Shown here piece after piece: positions 13,980 to 25,937 of a stretch of DNA of 64,000 nucleotides. The notes below the pieces were generated by a model that ran no database searches, had not been told where the DNA came from, and saw only the letters and a program-made list of their open reading frames with translations. Made by a program: the position numbers and the translations under genes. The stretch comes from Dimorphilus gyrociliatus (taxonomy: Eukaryota; Annelida; Polychaeta; Dinophilidae), in assembly GCA_904063045.1 (NCBI GenBank), contig CAJFCJ010000008.1:496001-560000 (forward strand). Direction: 5' to 3'. Within the stretch, counting starts at the first letter, position 1, and every line of letters begins with the position of its first letter.

Positions 13980-15722
13980 ATGAGCGAACAAACTTCATAT
14001 GTTGTTTATTTTTTACCCCAAAAAATTCAAAAACGAAGATATGAAGTTATGATTGCTTCCGCTAAGAAGAAAGGCCTTAATTTAGTGTCATCTTTTAGGT
14101 TTCGTGCATTACTTTATTTCCGTACAATTTTTCAATAATAATAACGATATTATTTTAAACAGTGATCGAGTAACCCACCTAGTTACCGACCTAGATAAAT
14201 GGGAAAATATTGAAAAAGCTCTTCAAGAAAAAAATACGAATAGAGATGTTACAGTTTTAAAATCAGAATGGCTAAGTCGATGTCTCAAAGAGGGGAAATT
14301 TAGTGACCCAATAAACAGCGAAGTTCTTCAAATCAGACCCGTAGCATTGGAATCTCAAGACTCCGGCAAGAAAGAAGCAATCGTTAAAGAATACGCTTGC
14401 ATGAGAAAAACACCTCTAAAGTCAAAAAACCCAGACATAGTGGTATGATTCTAAAGATATTGCGCAATAATGGATAAAAAGTTGTTTTTTTGCAGAGCGC
14501 TTTGGAAACTCTTTCTGAGAATGCTTTCTTTCACGATGACGAAGCGAGGAGATTAGCATTTCAAAAGGCGGCGGGAGTTATTAAGAGCTTAAATTTCAAA
14601 ATTAAAAATATTAATCAGGTTAAAGGTCTCCATGATGTTGGTAAACATTCTCTAGAAGTAATAAAGGATATCATCGAAGAGGGAAGTTCCATTGAGGTCG
14701 AAAATATTATAAACGATCCATGGTTTCACCAAATGAAAGCTTTTCAAAGTATATACGGGGTTGGACCATCGAAAGCCAAAAAGTGGATTGCCCAAAATGT
14801 GTTTACGATAGACGACCTAATTGAGAGAACAGACTTGCATTCTTCATTTGATCATAGAATGGAATTGGGAATATCTTTTTACAAAGATCTAAACACTCAA
14901 GTAACAAAGCAGCATGCTTTAGCTATTAAGAATTTGATACAACAACATCTTGAAGAGATACTTCCTGGATGTATTCTTGTTCTAGCAGGAGGTTTCCGCA
15001 GAGGTAAAGCCAGCGGTCACGATGCGGATATTCTATTAACACATCCCATAGAGGGCAAAGAAATCGGTTTACTTCCTAAATTATTAAATCTACTCAGTGA
15101 TTCCGGATTGGTGCTACACGGAACTATGGAAACGGGACACAACAATCCTCAAACAATTATGAAAGATAAGGGAAAGCCATTAGCTTCGAATGTTGATCAT
15201 TTTGACAAATGGATAGGAATTATGAAGATAGATAAAAATCTGAAGGATTTAGACTCTTCTGATAATGAAAATGATCTTATACAACTGGAACAAAACTCTT
15301 TAACGGAAACCAGTATAGAAACGAAAAAAGGGAGGCTATCTAAAAAGCGATCCTTTGTACAGACCTTAGATAACAACGAAGATTTTGCTAGAGATACAAA
15401 GAAAAAATTGGCTAGTAATTCTAAAATGTCATTCGAACAACTTTTAGCCTTATCGTCTAAAGATAAGCAGTGGGTTGCTAGAAGAGTTGATATCATTGTA
15501 GTTCCCGTTAGTCAATTCTTCTATGCTTTAGTGGGATGGACAGGGAATAAATGGTTCAATAGGTCACTAAGACTGTATTCGCAAAGAGTTTTAGGTTTAA
15601 AATTAACAAGTCATGGTCTATTTGATCTAAATAGGGGAACTTCTCTTCCAGCCAATAGCGAACATCAAGTATTCGACAATTTAAAATTGGAATACATAGA
15701 ACCAACTGATAGAAACTGCTAA
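13980..15722 (+). CDS. POLM: Family X DNA polymerase, Pol mu/TdT type, with BRCT domain
   Basis: End-joining (NHEJ) gap-filling DNA polymerase. Exons 13980-14098, 14163-14442 and 14496-15722 give 541 residues (human Pol mu has 494). A BRCT domain occupies about residues 1-100 (HLVTD, LKSEWLSRCLKEGKF). The 8-kDa and fingers regions follow, with the helix-hairpin-helix GVGPSKAKKWI. The palm has GGFRRGKASGHDADILLTHP with metal-binding D309 and D311, and D465 in RRVDIIVVP. The GHD motif and the GWTGNKWF motif separate it from Pol lambda and Pol beta, which have YFTGS. A long Loop 1 is kept after VLHGTMETGH. The segment between FDKWIGIMKI and RRVDI is expanded by about 45 residues rich in S, D, K and E. 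POLM against TdT is not certain, because many invertebrates have one gene for both. AATAAA is at 15758. Confidence 0.93.
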
Positions 15723-16110
15723 TTACTATAGACTACTTTGTTTTATATTAATAAGATAATAAATAACAAATGTGCATCCTTTCCATTAATTAAAACTGAA
15801 TTACAACACAAAGTATCTTATTTTTTATTACTATCACGAAAATGCCTGATTTTATACAAAAGATATTTCCGGCTTTCCTTATCTTCCTAATTTGTTCATC
15901 TTAAATTTATGATTAAAAGAATTTCATCTATCGGATACTTTAGTTTCATTTCATATAACTTTGTAGGCCTGTTATCTCTTTCAATACTAAAGTATCAAAA
16001 ATTAGTGTTAAGTCGTTAGGTTTTGGCCTTTTATGTTAGGCCAATAAGACCCTAGTATTTTATACATTTGCTCCGCCGTGAAAGGTACAAATCTATTTGC
16101 TCTAGTAGCC
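15723..16110. other. Intergenic spacer polymerase mu-type gene to MGST1
   Basis: This 388-bp stretch carries the 3' UTR of the polymerase and the promoter and 5' UTR of MGST1. I see no gene or repeat. Confidence 0.6.
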
Positions 16111-17047
16111 ATGTCGGACGCCATTTTCTCTTTGGGTAATCCTGTCTTTGCCGGATTTGCATTTCATTCGGTAGCATGTTTATCAAAAACTGTAATTTTG
16201 GGACCCTTGACTACTATGAAAAGATTCGCTACTATGGTAAGTTTAATATGCAATTAGCAGAGATTTGTTCTTTAGTTACTCCTAAGGCTTTTGAACTATA
16301 TAGACCAATTAAAGATTTTATAACCAAACTTATAGCCCTAGAATAGTCGTTCTGTAAAGCTTTGAATGTTTTCCAGCGGGTTTCTTTAGCATAAATTTAC
16401 CATAATTCCAAAGTACTAATGAAACTTTTAGCTGGAAAATAGTTGAGAATGTAGTATGTGGGAACAAGCAAAAAGTGCTTGGTCATTTGGTCGTATAAAG
16501 AAATAGTATATCATTGAAGTTAAAAATAGTTCTATTCACACTTTGTATACAACTTAATCTATAAATCATAAGAGACAATCATACACCAAATACAAGATAG
16601 GAAATGCTACACTAATCGAATTCTATTAGACTTTTAGTAACGAAGAAGATAAAGTCGTAGTTCGCGCTATTGGTCAAAGTCCGAAGGATGCTAAAGTTGA
16701 CTTTAGAAATGACAGCGTTGAAAGACTACGAAGGTAACAAAAGAAAAGAAGCGTGAATTTTGATTGTCAATCAAAATAAAATATTTTTCTCTTACAGAAA
16801 CCACTTGAACGATATGGAAAATGTTTATCCATTTGTTCTTACTGGATTCTTTTATGTGATGACTAGACCAAGTCTAGATTCAGCTTTACTCCATTTCAGG
16901 ATCTTTACCATAAGCCGATTTGTGCATATGCTTGCTTATCAATTTGCACTTCCTCAGCCTCTTAGAGCAACGGCTTTCTCAGTTGGTGTTGGAATAATCT
17001 TTTCTATGGCATACAAGGTGCTGTCCACCGCTTGCTCTGCTTTATAG
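16111..17047 (+). CDS. MGST1: Microsomal glutathione S-transferase 1 (MAPEG family)
   Basis: Membrane-bound glutathione transferase and peroxidase of the endoplasmic reticulum and outer mitochondrial membrane. Exons 16111-16236, 16630-16733 and 16798-17047 give 159 residues, near the 155 of vertebrate MGST1. The MAPEG hallmark VERLRRNHLNDMENVYPF spans the exon 2/3 junction and supplies the Arg, Asn and Glu residues that bind glutathione and line the trimer. The HFRIFTISRFVHMLAYQFALPQPLRA segment and a final hydrophobic helix complete four membrane spans. An in-family feature is the short N-terminal luminal part before the first helix. AATAAA is at 17086. Intron 1 (393 bp) is longer than the local norm, and no exon is visible in it. 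Confidence 0.95.
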
Positions 17048-17662
17048 AATGTATTCAAATACTAAATTTAAAGCGACTATTTTGCAATAAAATTTGTGAA
17101 ACATTTCAAACATTCATTTTAAATAACACAATTACTGTTACATACATTCTTGTCCAACGGCACTTTACTTTGAGATCTTTATACAATTAGTTTCAGAGAC
17201 AGCTCTCTACCAGTCAGCTTACATATTACATTTTCAGTCTGTTGATACTGTTATCATATTATACGGTCTACACTCTACTTAATCACCTATAAAAAGAGCA
17301 TTGCAAATACAGTTAATTATTTGAACTTTCTTCGAAAAATAATAATGCAATTTTCTCAAAGAACGTTGCTTTGTAAAGTGGAGATAAAATATTAATCTTT
17401 TCCTACTCGTAAGAACGACCTATCTCTTCAAAAACCGAATAACTTAATAATCCACTTCAGGTAATTTGGATATTTGATTCTTGTCTAGAATGACGGTTAA
17501 AATGATATTTTAATTATAATTTATTTAAATTTAAAAGATAATTAATTTGCATATTCATTAGGATTCCTAATCTTATAGTTTACAAGTTCCTTATTCTGTA
17601 AAAGCGACATATTTCTATATTGATAATAGTTTAATGATATACTTAAACAAAAGAATTATAAA
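17048..17662. other. Intergenic spacer, nothing recognised
   Basis: This 615-bp AT-rich stretch holds the MGST1 3' end and the upstream region of the next gene. No coding sequence, repeat or RNA gene was seen. Confidence 0.6.
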
Positions 17663-18217
17663 ATGACACAAAATAGCCAATCGTTAGATACAAAAGAGCT
17701 CATCAATATGATAAAATCCCTTCTTAAAGAATCAAGGGATAAAGGATTTGATAATGCGGTTAAAGATACTTTTACTGATTTGCGAAAAGCTCCGTTTGTA
17801 CTAAATCTTGAAGATTGGAAAAGACGAAGTGCATTCGACCTATCGCAGAGCTTTAGACATGCAGTCACCGAGAATAGTGTATTGAAAAGTCGCGATTCGA
17901 CAGAAAAGGCAATGGCGACAACTATAGCATTACTTTCCATCATATTACTTTTTTTATTAGGAATGTCTTTACTTGTTCGCTGGTCTTACTATTTCAAACT
18001 ATCCTATAAACATAAGAGTGCAGGAAGAGTATCAAATTTAACGCATCTGCCTGATTATGCTAGTAAAGAAACTGATCAAAATATCCAATCTACGCTCTAT
18101 CCTTTTCAAATGAGCCGAAGAAGAAAACGTTTATATAAACGAAGTAATTCTGATCGTAATAACGATCATGATAGATTAAACAATCATGGAAATTATTATC
18201 AAACCAGTTCAGATTGA
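17663..18217 (+). CDS. Unrecognised single-pass membrane protein
   Basis: Intronless reading frame of 184 residues that I do not recognise. Residues 1-80 are charged and probably helical (KELINMIKSLLKESRDKGF). Residues about 84-107 form one clear transmembrane helix (MATTIALLSIILLFLLGMSLLVRW). The remaining 75 residues are strongly basic (RRRKRLYKR) and rich in Asn, Asp and Ser. There is no signal peptide. By the positive-inside rule the basic C-terminal side is expected to be cytosolic. Its context AAAATGACA is a good start. The stop at 18217 lies 53 bp from the ASZ1 stop on the other strand, so the 3' UTRs probably overlap. A random AT-rich frame of this length with such a clean helix is unlikely, but no family support is available from reading alone. 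Confidence 0.6.
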   Translation: MTQNSQSLDTKELINMIKSLLKESRDKGFDNAVKDTFTDLRKAPFVLNLEDWKRRSAFDLSQSFRHAVTENSVLKSRDSTEKAMATTIALLSIILLFLLGMSLLVRWSYYFKLSYKHKSAGRVSNLTHLPDYASKETDQNIQSTLYPFQMSRRRKRLYKRSNSDRNNDHDRLNNHGNYYQTSSD

Positions 18218-18270
18218 ACATTTATTCATCACTAACAATTGTATTGATTGTTTTTCCTGTTTCTTAACTT

Positions 18271-20256
18271 TTAACGACAGATCTTTATCACAACGCTTAT
18301 ACCAACTACACTGGCGATAATCGTAAAATATTTAAAGATATCTCTCTTTGGATTCTTAAGATTTCGCAATTTTTTTGTATCAATCTTATCCGCTTCCTCA
18401 AAATATTTAAGCTTTTTTGGACCGCCACATATCTAATAGGAAAACATTATGCTTTATATGAATACAATAAATAGAATTATTAAAATAACCTCAGCTACAT
18501 GTTCATCAATACTTTTCAAACTATTTGTGACTCTAACGGCTTGCTCCTGAGCTTTTGTTAGTAGTTTGTGCATATCTTCTGGGGTAAGAGCTCCCTTCTA
18601 GGAAAAAAATATACATATATAGTCAATCGTTTATATATAGAAGAGGTTTACCGGAGTATAAAGAAAGTTATCTCTATTTTTCATCACTTGTTCGTCAACA
18701 TATTTCAGTGTTTGAACAATATATCCAGTATGATTTTTAATATTACCTACTATATTCTCTAAATCTAAAAAACTAAGAGATTCATTAAACTTCACAGCAG
18801 GTAAGGAAGAAGATTTCCATGGAGATTTATTTATTTCTCTAATGAGATTTAATATCTTCTTTCTCTTCCCAAGCTCATCAATATTCATCTTCTCTAAATC
18901 GTTTTCATTCAAACCCAAGAAAATTTCAAAAGTTATTGAATGCTTTTGAAACTTTTCGGCGACATCAGGAAGACCAGAACCGTGAAGAAACATGTCTAGT
19001 TCGCTAAATGAGTATTTCCTGACGACGAGATGGTTAAGTTTTATTATTTTACTTTATAAATTTATAATGATAAAAATATAACGAATATTTAAATAGAAAG
19101 TATTTTATCTTACGCATCGCCAACATAACCGAAATCTTCATAGTCATTGTTATTAATTTTCTTAAGTTCTTCCTCTTCTTTTGAAATATCATCTAAGATT
19201 TCTTTAGCAGTCTTTGTCTCACAAAATTTATCAATAAGAGTCGCTAACTGAAAAAGAGATTGTCTTTTATGAAATAAACTGATTCATCTGTTAAAAAAGT
19301 ATACTTTTAAATAGTTTTGTTCGATAGAAACATCAACCGCTGTTCCTCTTTTACTTCGTATCTTTTTATCAGCTCCTCTGTCTAATAAAAGACCAGCGAC
19401 CTCCATCCTTCCTTGCTCAGCTGCCCATATTAGAGCTGTATAGCCCTTGTCATCTTGAGAGTTAATTTCTGCTCCATTGTTAAGAAGTAAATCTACTACT
19501 TTACAGTAGTTATTTCGAGCAGCGTACATTAGCGGTGAAATATGGCGGCGATTAATAGCTTTAACATCAGCTCCATTTTGTATAAGAATTTTGACTACGT
19601 TTAAGATTCTTTCTTCTGTTTTTACGCAATAACACGCAACTATCAAGGCTGTTTCCCTATCTGAAAAGCTTAATAAACTTCAATCGCTGTTATAATTCAA
19701 CGCAAGATCAAACTTACCACAATGATAATTGGCGTCTGCTCCCTTATTCAATAAATATGAAACAATCTCGTCATTTCCTGAATTTGCTGCATACATGAGT
19801 GGTGACCACTTTGAAGAGAACACCGAATTAACATTGCATCCTTTCAAAAAAAAATTAATTACATAGTAATACAATTACTTTTCTTGCGCAATGACATCCT
19901 ACCTTTTTCGATTATATCCTTAACATCAGAAAGATTAGAACGAAAGATAGCAACCTTTAATTCTTCAAGTGAGTTACGACTAGTTTCTTTTCTTTCCTTT
20001 TCAGGAACTTTAATTTTCTGCCTGGGTTTCGTCTTTTCCGATAAACTGTTGTCACATGGTCATTGCATAAACACTTTACAAAATCCCTTTAAAGTTTTTT
20101 GTTTAACCTTTTTTTTACATTTAACTCGGGAAGATTGCGCCTTATTGTTGTTTTCTTTTTAGTTGGGGAAGCACTGGGTGGAAATGAAAATCCATCCTCT
20201 TCTAAACTTGAAAACTCGTCAGATTCGTCACTGAATTGCATCGCGCGAAACTCCAT
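18271..20256 (-). CDS. ASZ1: GASZ: ankyrin-repeat, SAM domain, tail-anchored germline protein
   Basis: Germ-cell piRNA-pathway scaffold that sits on mitochondria in nuage. Eight exons (20108-20256, 19903-20045, 19718-19840, 19305-19660, 19114-19247, 18652-19018, 18490-18597, 18271-18432) join in phase and give 513 residues against about 475 in vertebrates. The order is an acidic N-terminus with a SDESDEFSSLEEDGF patch; four ankyrin units (WSPLMYAANSGNDEIVSYLL, ISPLMYAARNNYCKVVDLLL, GYTALIWAAEQGRMEVAGLLL); a SAM domain (LDMFLHGSGLPDVAEKF through the LEKMNIDELGKRKKIL helix); a coiled region; and a C-terminal transmembrane anchor (YFTIIASVVGISVVIKICR). The tail anchor separates GASZ from ANKS3 and other ankyrin-SAM proteins. 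It starts 109 bp from NDUFA12 on the other strand. The first and seventh introns use GTT donors. Confidence 0.93.
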
Positions 20257-20365
20257 ACTTAAAATTTAAGCGAAATGTATATTCGTATTTTCGTATATTT
20301 TTACGAAACTAACCGAAGAGTGGTTTGTAACCTTGACCTTTCAATGACAAAATAAATTCGTTAAA
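20257..20365. promoter_or_regulatory. Bidirectional promoter region ASZ1/NDUFA12
   Basis: Only 109 bp separate the two divergent start codons, so both 5' UTRs and core promoters must fit here. The sequence is AT-rich with no TATA box I can defend. Confidence 0.6.
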
Positions 20366-20844
20366 ATGTCAAAATATCTCGAAAAGCTTCGTAATTGTCG
20401 TCTTGCTATCAAACAGAATGGAGGTATCATAGGAGCCTATTTACAACTCTTTCGGTAAGTAAATATTGCTGGTCATTAAGTCAAAATTGCAATTGTATTT
20501 TGCTGTTGTCTAGAACTGACGAATTGAAATATGGAAATCATATTGGAACAGACAAATATGGGAATAAATATTATGAAAATAAATCCTACTTTGTGGCTAG
20601 AAGTAGATGGATAGATTATGCTCCTAAATATGGTTATGATTTTGATGGCAGTCAAGTACCGGCTGATTGGCATCGATGGTTACATTATATGACCGATGAT
20701 CCTCCAACTAAAGTGAAGCCTTGTCCAGATAGAGAATGGATGACTGATCATGAAGAAAATTTATCTGGAACGACCGGCCAATATGTACCATACAGCACTG
20801 TTACACCTAAAATTCACAGTTGGAACCCTCCTAAAAACAACTAA
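20366..20844 (+). CDS. NDUFA12: NADH dehydrogenase (complex I) accessory subunit NDUFA12 (B17.2)
   Basis: Accessory subunit of mitochondrial complex I, on the matrix side near the Q module. Exons 20366-20454 and 20514-20844 give 139 residues (human 145). The family core is plain: GTDKYGNKYYENKSYFVARSRWIDY, then VPADWHRWLHYMTDDPP, and a C-terminal Y.PYSTVTPKIHSWNPP segment. There is no cleavable presequence, as is usual for this subunit. AATAAA at 20856 lies 12 bp after the stop. It is the divergent partner of ASZ1. Confidence 0.96.
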
Positions 20845-21544
20845 TTTGTTTTTTAAATAAATATATGGTAAATAGACAATAATTCACTCTTAAAAAGTTT
20901 TTCCAACTCTCGTCAATATTAATCAAATTGATAGTTTTTGTCGTACGATTTCTCCCATGAATTTCAGTAGAACAATTGTTTTTTCCCAAAATTTAGAACG
21001 TTAAAATTTTCCAACTCAAAAAAATTAATTATACTAAAAACGTTTCTTTTATCTAATTAAAAGTAATATCTAAAAGATTATATAAATTACAAAACAAATC
21101 ATTCAATAATTTTATACTTTTGTTTTTAAGCGATAAATAACAAAAACTTAAATAAAAAAAATATTTATTTTCCTATGGGAAAATCATGATGAACTTCCGG
21201 TATATCTATCAACAAATTACAACAGTCACTGACTTAAGAAAAGAGGAATTAAGTATATAAATCATTATTAACTGAGCTATTTTCTTTCATTAGAGATAAA
21301 TCCCATGATAAATACTGTTACTGTTATTAAAATCCTAAAAAGTGACGAAGGAAAATGTAAAAAGTTGATTCTATTTACATATAATTTTCCGAGTGCGCAG
21401 AATACATAAAATAAGCAATTTGAGCACCTTTCCTTTTTATTGTATAATGTAACATAATCTTGAAAATAATTTTCAAAAATGTTCAAAAAAGAATTTCGAT
21501 ACTCTTCTATACCACAGGTGAAATATGATGATTAGATGAAACTT
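20845..21544. other. Convergent spacer NDUFA12 / PGM3
   Basis: This 700-bp AT-rich stretch takes the 3' UTRs of both flanking genes. Short A- and T-runs are present. I see no gene or repeat family. Confidence 0.6.
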
Positions 21545-24500
21545 CTATAAAGTTGGTAAGTTACCAGTCCCACCGGCAAGGTCATAAGTACTCTTAGCAA
21601 CTGCTAAAGCTAACTGGTCAGCATTTTCTTGAGTATCCGATTCAGCATAAATTCTGACTACATCCTCAGTACCCGAGGGTCTGTTGTACAGAAGAAAAAT
21701 AACAATATAAAATTAAATACAGCATGAGCATCAATTTTCAAAACTAAGTTAGAAGTTTTCTACTCACCTGACAAACGATCGTCCATTTGGGAATAGCTTA
21801 ACATGGTCATCTATAGCCTTTTGAAGTCCCGTTGGCTTTATAACAGTCCTTTCAGCATTCGTAGTCTCAAATACGCTTCTATCATTAACTTTTACAACTA
21901 ATAACCTATTTGCTAAATTTCTATATGATTTATCCCAATCAGCAACATCCCAATCCTTATCTCTAAGAATAGTCTCAACAATTAACATATCCGATATAGA
22001 ATCCCCAACCGTCTATAGAATAAAATTTGCAATTAATCTTTCAATAGTTTTCGTTGAATATTTTAGAAATAAATTTGCAGAGTGAGCACAAAAAAAAAGA
22101 AAATGCCACTTAAAGTTAGGGAAATCCCCAATTTTTTATAGCTCTTCTGCGGATTTCCAGGAATAATTAAACTATGTGCAAACCTGATTAACTAGGTCAA
22201 CAAAGGTTCTTAATTCATTAGCCGAGAGTTTTTCACTTTCATTTGAACTGGAATGAATAAAAAAAAAGAATTATCAGCTTTACATCACTCTGAAATGAAT
22301 GGATTGTACCTTGAACTACAAGAAGACTCTATTTTCGACAAGGCGCTATCACTGAACAGAATCTGAGGTTTAATAAGAAACATGTCAAGGAAAAAAAAAC
22401 AAGTGCTTGATTTATACACTTACTGTTCCGTGCCCATTCGCCTCAAAATATACGCCTATCTCAAATTCTAGAGCTTTTCTGTGAAGGTGTTTTACCCCTG
22501 TACAAACGCAGGCAACGGGAACTTTCTAAAAGAAAACACTTTCTTACGCAAATATTATAGTTGGGCGTGTCGTAACTCACCAGTTCATCTTGTATGTAGG
22601 CAGTTGAGTTACCGTTGGCATATGCAGTTTGTACTATACCAAGGTTTAATTCCAATCCGCATTTTCGAATCAAACCTATCAAATAACTTGCTATTAAGGT
22701 AGCAACTTTATCACCGTCCAATAAATGAAAAATATTATCTGTTATTTAAAATAGATACGTATACAATAAATATCAATTTATTACTTTATTTTATCCTCTC
22801 AACCTTTATCTGTGTAGTAGAAAACTATTCTATCAGCATCTCCGTCGAAGCTGGCATATTTTTGTCCCTCTATGCAATCTATCCCTGAATACGTAAAAAA
22901 AAAAGAATACTAACGTAATTACCTTTCGAAACCGTATCTAATTAAGAATTTGGAGGATGCGCAAGATTATTCAACATACCTTCCGGACCTCTTTGGTTAA
23001 CTTTAACATAGTCGGCTCCGCACTGTTTTAAAAAATAGGGAGAAAATTAAAGATTGACATCGGCTATGGAATTTTTTATGGAAATGATTACTCTGTAATT
23101 TAATTTTCCCTCTCCAGCATTCCGAATTTCTATAGATAAAATTTTGTCGAATCTTTCAGCGATATCTTTCAAGCGTTTGGCCCCAACTCCATTTGCGCAA
23201 TCAACAATGATATGAGGTTTATACACTTTTCTCTCACCTTGCTAGAGAGAAATAGCCGATTAGACCATACATTCTATATTGTAAGATTGCTATAAAAATT
23301 ATATTCCGAAGGCCTATAATAACCGAACTTTAAAGAGCTTATAGTTACTTATAAATTTTTGTAGGCTTTTCAACAAGGGGTAAATTGATAAAACAGTTGA
23401 ATTATAGTCCGTTCGGAAAATTACACTTACATTTTGCCAAATATTCTTTAGAGCTTTGCTTAATTTATTACAATATCCTTCAATCGTTGCCATTCCATAG
23501 GCGTTTCTTGTGTTGATGCATCGAACCATATAATGTAATTGGGGAGTAGTAATTGTACCTATACAGCAAAAGGAATAAGTTGAAATGTTCTACTGAAAGA
23601 TGCAAAAACCAAACAACATAAAATATTTAAGTAAAAACAAAAAAACAAATCCTTTTTACTTAAACATTATCATTATGTTTATACTTAAATAGTTTGAAAA
23701 CAATACAAAAACTGTTATAGTTTATTTAGTTGTAGAATTTAAGTTTTACTTAAATAAACAGAGAAATAAATAGAAAAAACAACAAAATGAAATGAAAATA
23801 AGCCATCAAGGACCGGCACTTAACTTAACAACTTTAGAGTGGTAAATGGTAAAAGAATTGACTTATTCACCTATCAAACGGTTCAAGTAAAAAGTTATTC
23901 TTTTTTTTTTCTTTCGAGTATTCTAATAAATTAACAAAAATAAATAGAAAACAAAAAAAAAAGAACAGCGATAAAGATATATTTTTGGAATAAAAATGCT
24001 AAAAATTTGTCAAGTGCTGTATTTTAATTAAGAAAATTATATAAACTAAGGAAAAATAATAGACATAATACAAAGAATAAAAAACAAAACTTAGGTATAA
24101 AAGCAATAAATTAAAAGTATTTTAAGTATCATAATCTTTTTATTACTTTTAGGAAAATGTCATCAACTTTAGATTTTCAAAGTTGACTATTAATGCATTT
24201 TATCAAAGGTATTTTTTTTCTACACAATAAAACTGTTCTATGATTAAAACGAAACCTAAACAAACGTGACAGATTTAATTTACAACTCATTAACATAACG
24301 TAGTTCACAGTCTGTTAGAAAATTCACACGTGAACACACGTTAGAACTGGACTAGAGGGAAAATATAGAGATCATTTAAAATGAAGTAGGACTTACCATA
24401 ATCAAAACAAAGCCCATCCACAGACTTTACGCCATCAACGACAGCAGTATTGAGGCCTGGGCTGCTAGCTCTGTAGGTATTGTATTGAAGATTATTATTA

Positions 24501-25480
24501 AAATAGATCACCTGTAGTAGAAAATTAAAATTGAATAGCTTTTTTTTACCTAGTATCCATTCCAATAGCTACAGATGATTTACAATTCATATCAATTTTA
24601 AAGGTTTCCACAATTTCACTTAAAACTACTTGAAATTCTTCATCACTATTACCCAAAAAAAGGGAAAACGATTAGATTATATAATATCTACTGATTTTAT
24701 GGATCCCAAAAACTTGGCCCATAGTTTTAAATTAAAATGATCTATTTTCTATATTTAATGTAACTGAATTGTCTATGTCTTTTCTTAAATGTTTATAGAA
24801 TAGAATTATTCAAATAGATGTTTTTTATCTTTCTACAGACCCTGCATTGGCTAGACAGGTTGCATGTTTTTCCCACGAACTTTCTAGCATCTCTCCCAAG
24901 GGATCTATCAACTTAACTCCATTATCCTCTTCCGGATTGTGGGAGGCAGTTATCATAACGCCAATAGTGTCTGGAAAATGTCAAAATTAATACACAGGCG
25001 AATAAGATTTCGGGTCAAATGTCTGCCTTTATTGACATGGAGGTTTATACCAGGTAAGAAGATCACAAGAAATAGCTTAATTAAGTTATTATCGTTGCAT
25101 TTATATTCTTACTATTATTAAAGTTTTTGACTTGACAAGTTAGGCCTACCTCCGTCCTTTGATTTCGATCTTAAAGCAGCCAATACGCCCATTCGATAAA
25201 GAATATGATCCAATTCTGTTGCCCTTTAAAAATTGCAGAAAATATTTAACCATGTGTTGATATATCGATCAATGCCAACAAATCACCAATAAATTGCAAA
25301 TCTTTTTTTGCAAACGAACTAAAAGTTGTTTGTCAGACTGGAAAGAATTAAGAGAATGAAAAATTTAAGCTTGAGGATATACCGTGATCTAAAGCCTGCT
25401 GTCCCATAGTTTAAGTGCTTAGATATGTTTCTAGGATGCTTTTCCTGACTAATTCTTGTAACTGTCGTCAAATTCGCCAT
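21545..25480 (-). CDS. PGM3: Phosphoacetylglucosamine mutase
   Basis: Converts GlcNAc-6-phosphate to GlcNAc-1-phosphate in UDP-GlcNAc synthesis (cytosol). Fifteen exons, from 25383-25480 to 21545-21680, join in phase and give 543 residues, matching the 542 of the human enzyme. Motifs in order are YGTAGFR near the N-terminus; the catalytic serine loop [14 protein letters not shown](I)DPLGEML (exon 24841-24970); GMDTRASS; the [13 protein letters not shown] segment; [13 protein letters not shown]; the metal loop [12 protein letters not shown] (exon 22804-22884); the sugar-binding loop YFEANGHGT; and the phosphate-binding loop [15 protein letters not shown]. All catalytic residues are kept. Intron 5 (23559-24396, 838 bp) is far longer than the others. 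The third, ninth and thirteenth introns begin GTCTGT, GTTGAG and GTTTGC, which are weak donors by vertebrate standards. Confidence 0.96.
23559..24396 (-). other. PGM3 intron 5, long and A-rich
   Basis: This 838-bp intron is rich in runs such as AAAACAAAAAAACAA on the plus strand. I see no exon, no RNA gene and no recognisable transposon end. Confidence 0.7.
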
Positions 25481-25937
25481 TTTGTGCTGTTTTCGGTTTA
25501 GTGTAGAGTGGCTAGTATTCCATTTTTATGTCACGTAATGAGGTAGGGACCTCCTTAACGTTGAACGCTGTGCCCCCTCATCCCGCGCGAATCTTCAATA
25601 CGTTATATGGGAATCTGAGAAAAATCTTTTCTGATCTAACTTTTAAACAAATGATTAAATCTTCAAAGAATTCATTGAACACAAAACAATTTATAGGTAA
25701 CTTTTCATATATAAGGGTAAAAGCTGAAACTCTATTTGCATATTTGAAAAAGGGTCAACTCGATTTTTTTTTTTTATCTGCCTCTCATCAAACTGCTTGG
25801 CCAACAGCCAAAAAAGAACCGTTTCATTCGTAATTTAATATAGGCCATTAGCAAGAGTTAGTAATTCACGTGAAGCAGAATATTCCTATCTTTTCAAAGT
25901 ATTTCTCCGAGAAAGAGAAATCCTTTTTCTTCTAAAA
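25481..25937. promoter_or_regulatory. Divergent spacer PGM3 / HSPA12-like
   Basis: This 457-bp stretch lies between two divergent start codons. A more GC-rich block at about 25540-25610 could be promoter-proximal. An E-box-like CACGTG lies at 25868-25873. A 101-codon frame across it has no family resemblance and I do not call it. Confidence 0.4.

Noticed and set aside
21277-21486. 69-codon minus frame just downstream of PGM3
   Set aside because: Lies in the probable PGM3 3' UTR, no family resemblance.
25528-25833. 101-codon frame between PGM3 and the HSPA12-like gene
   Set aside because: No recognisable domain; it lies in the shared promoter region and contains poly-Phe from a T-run.
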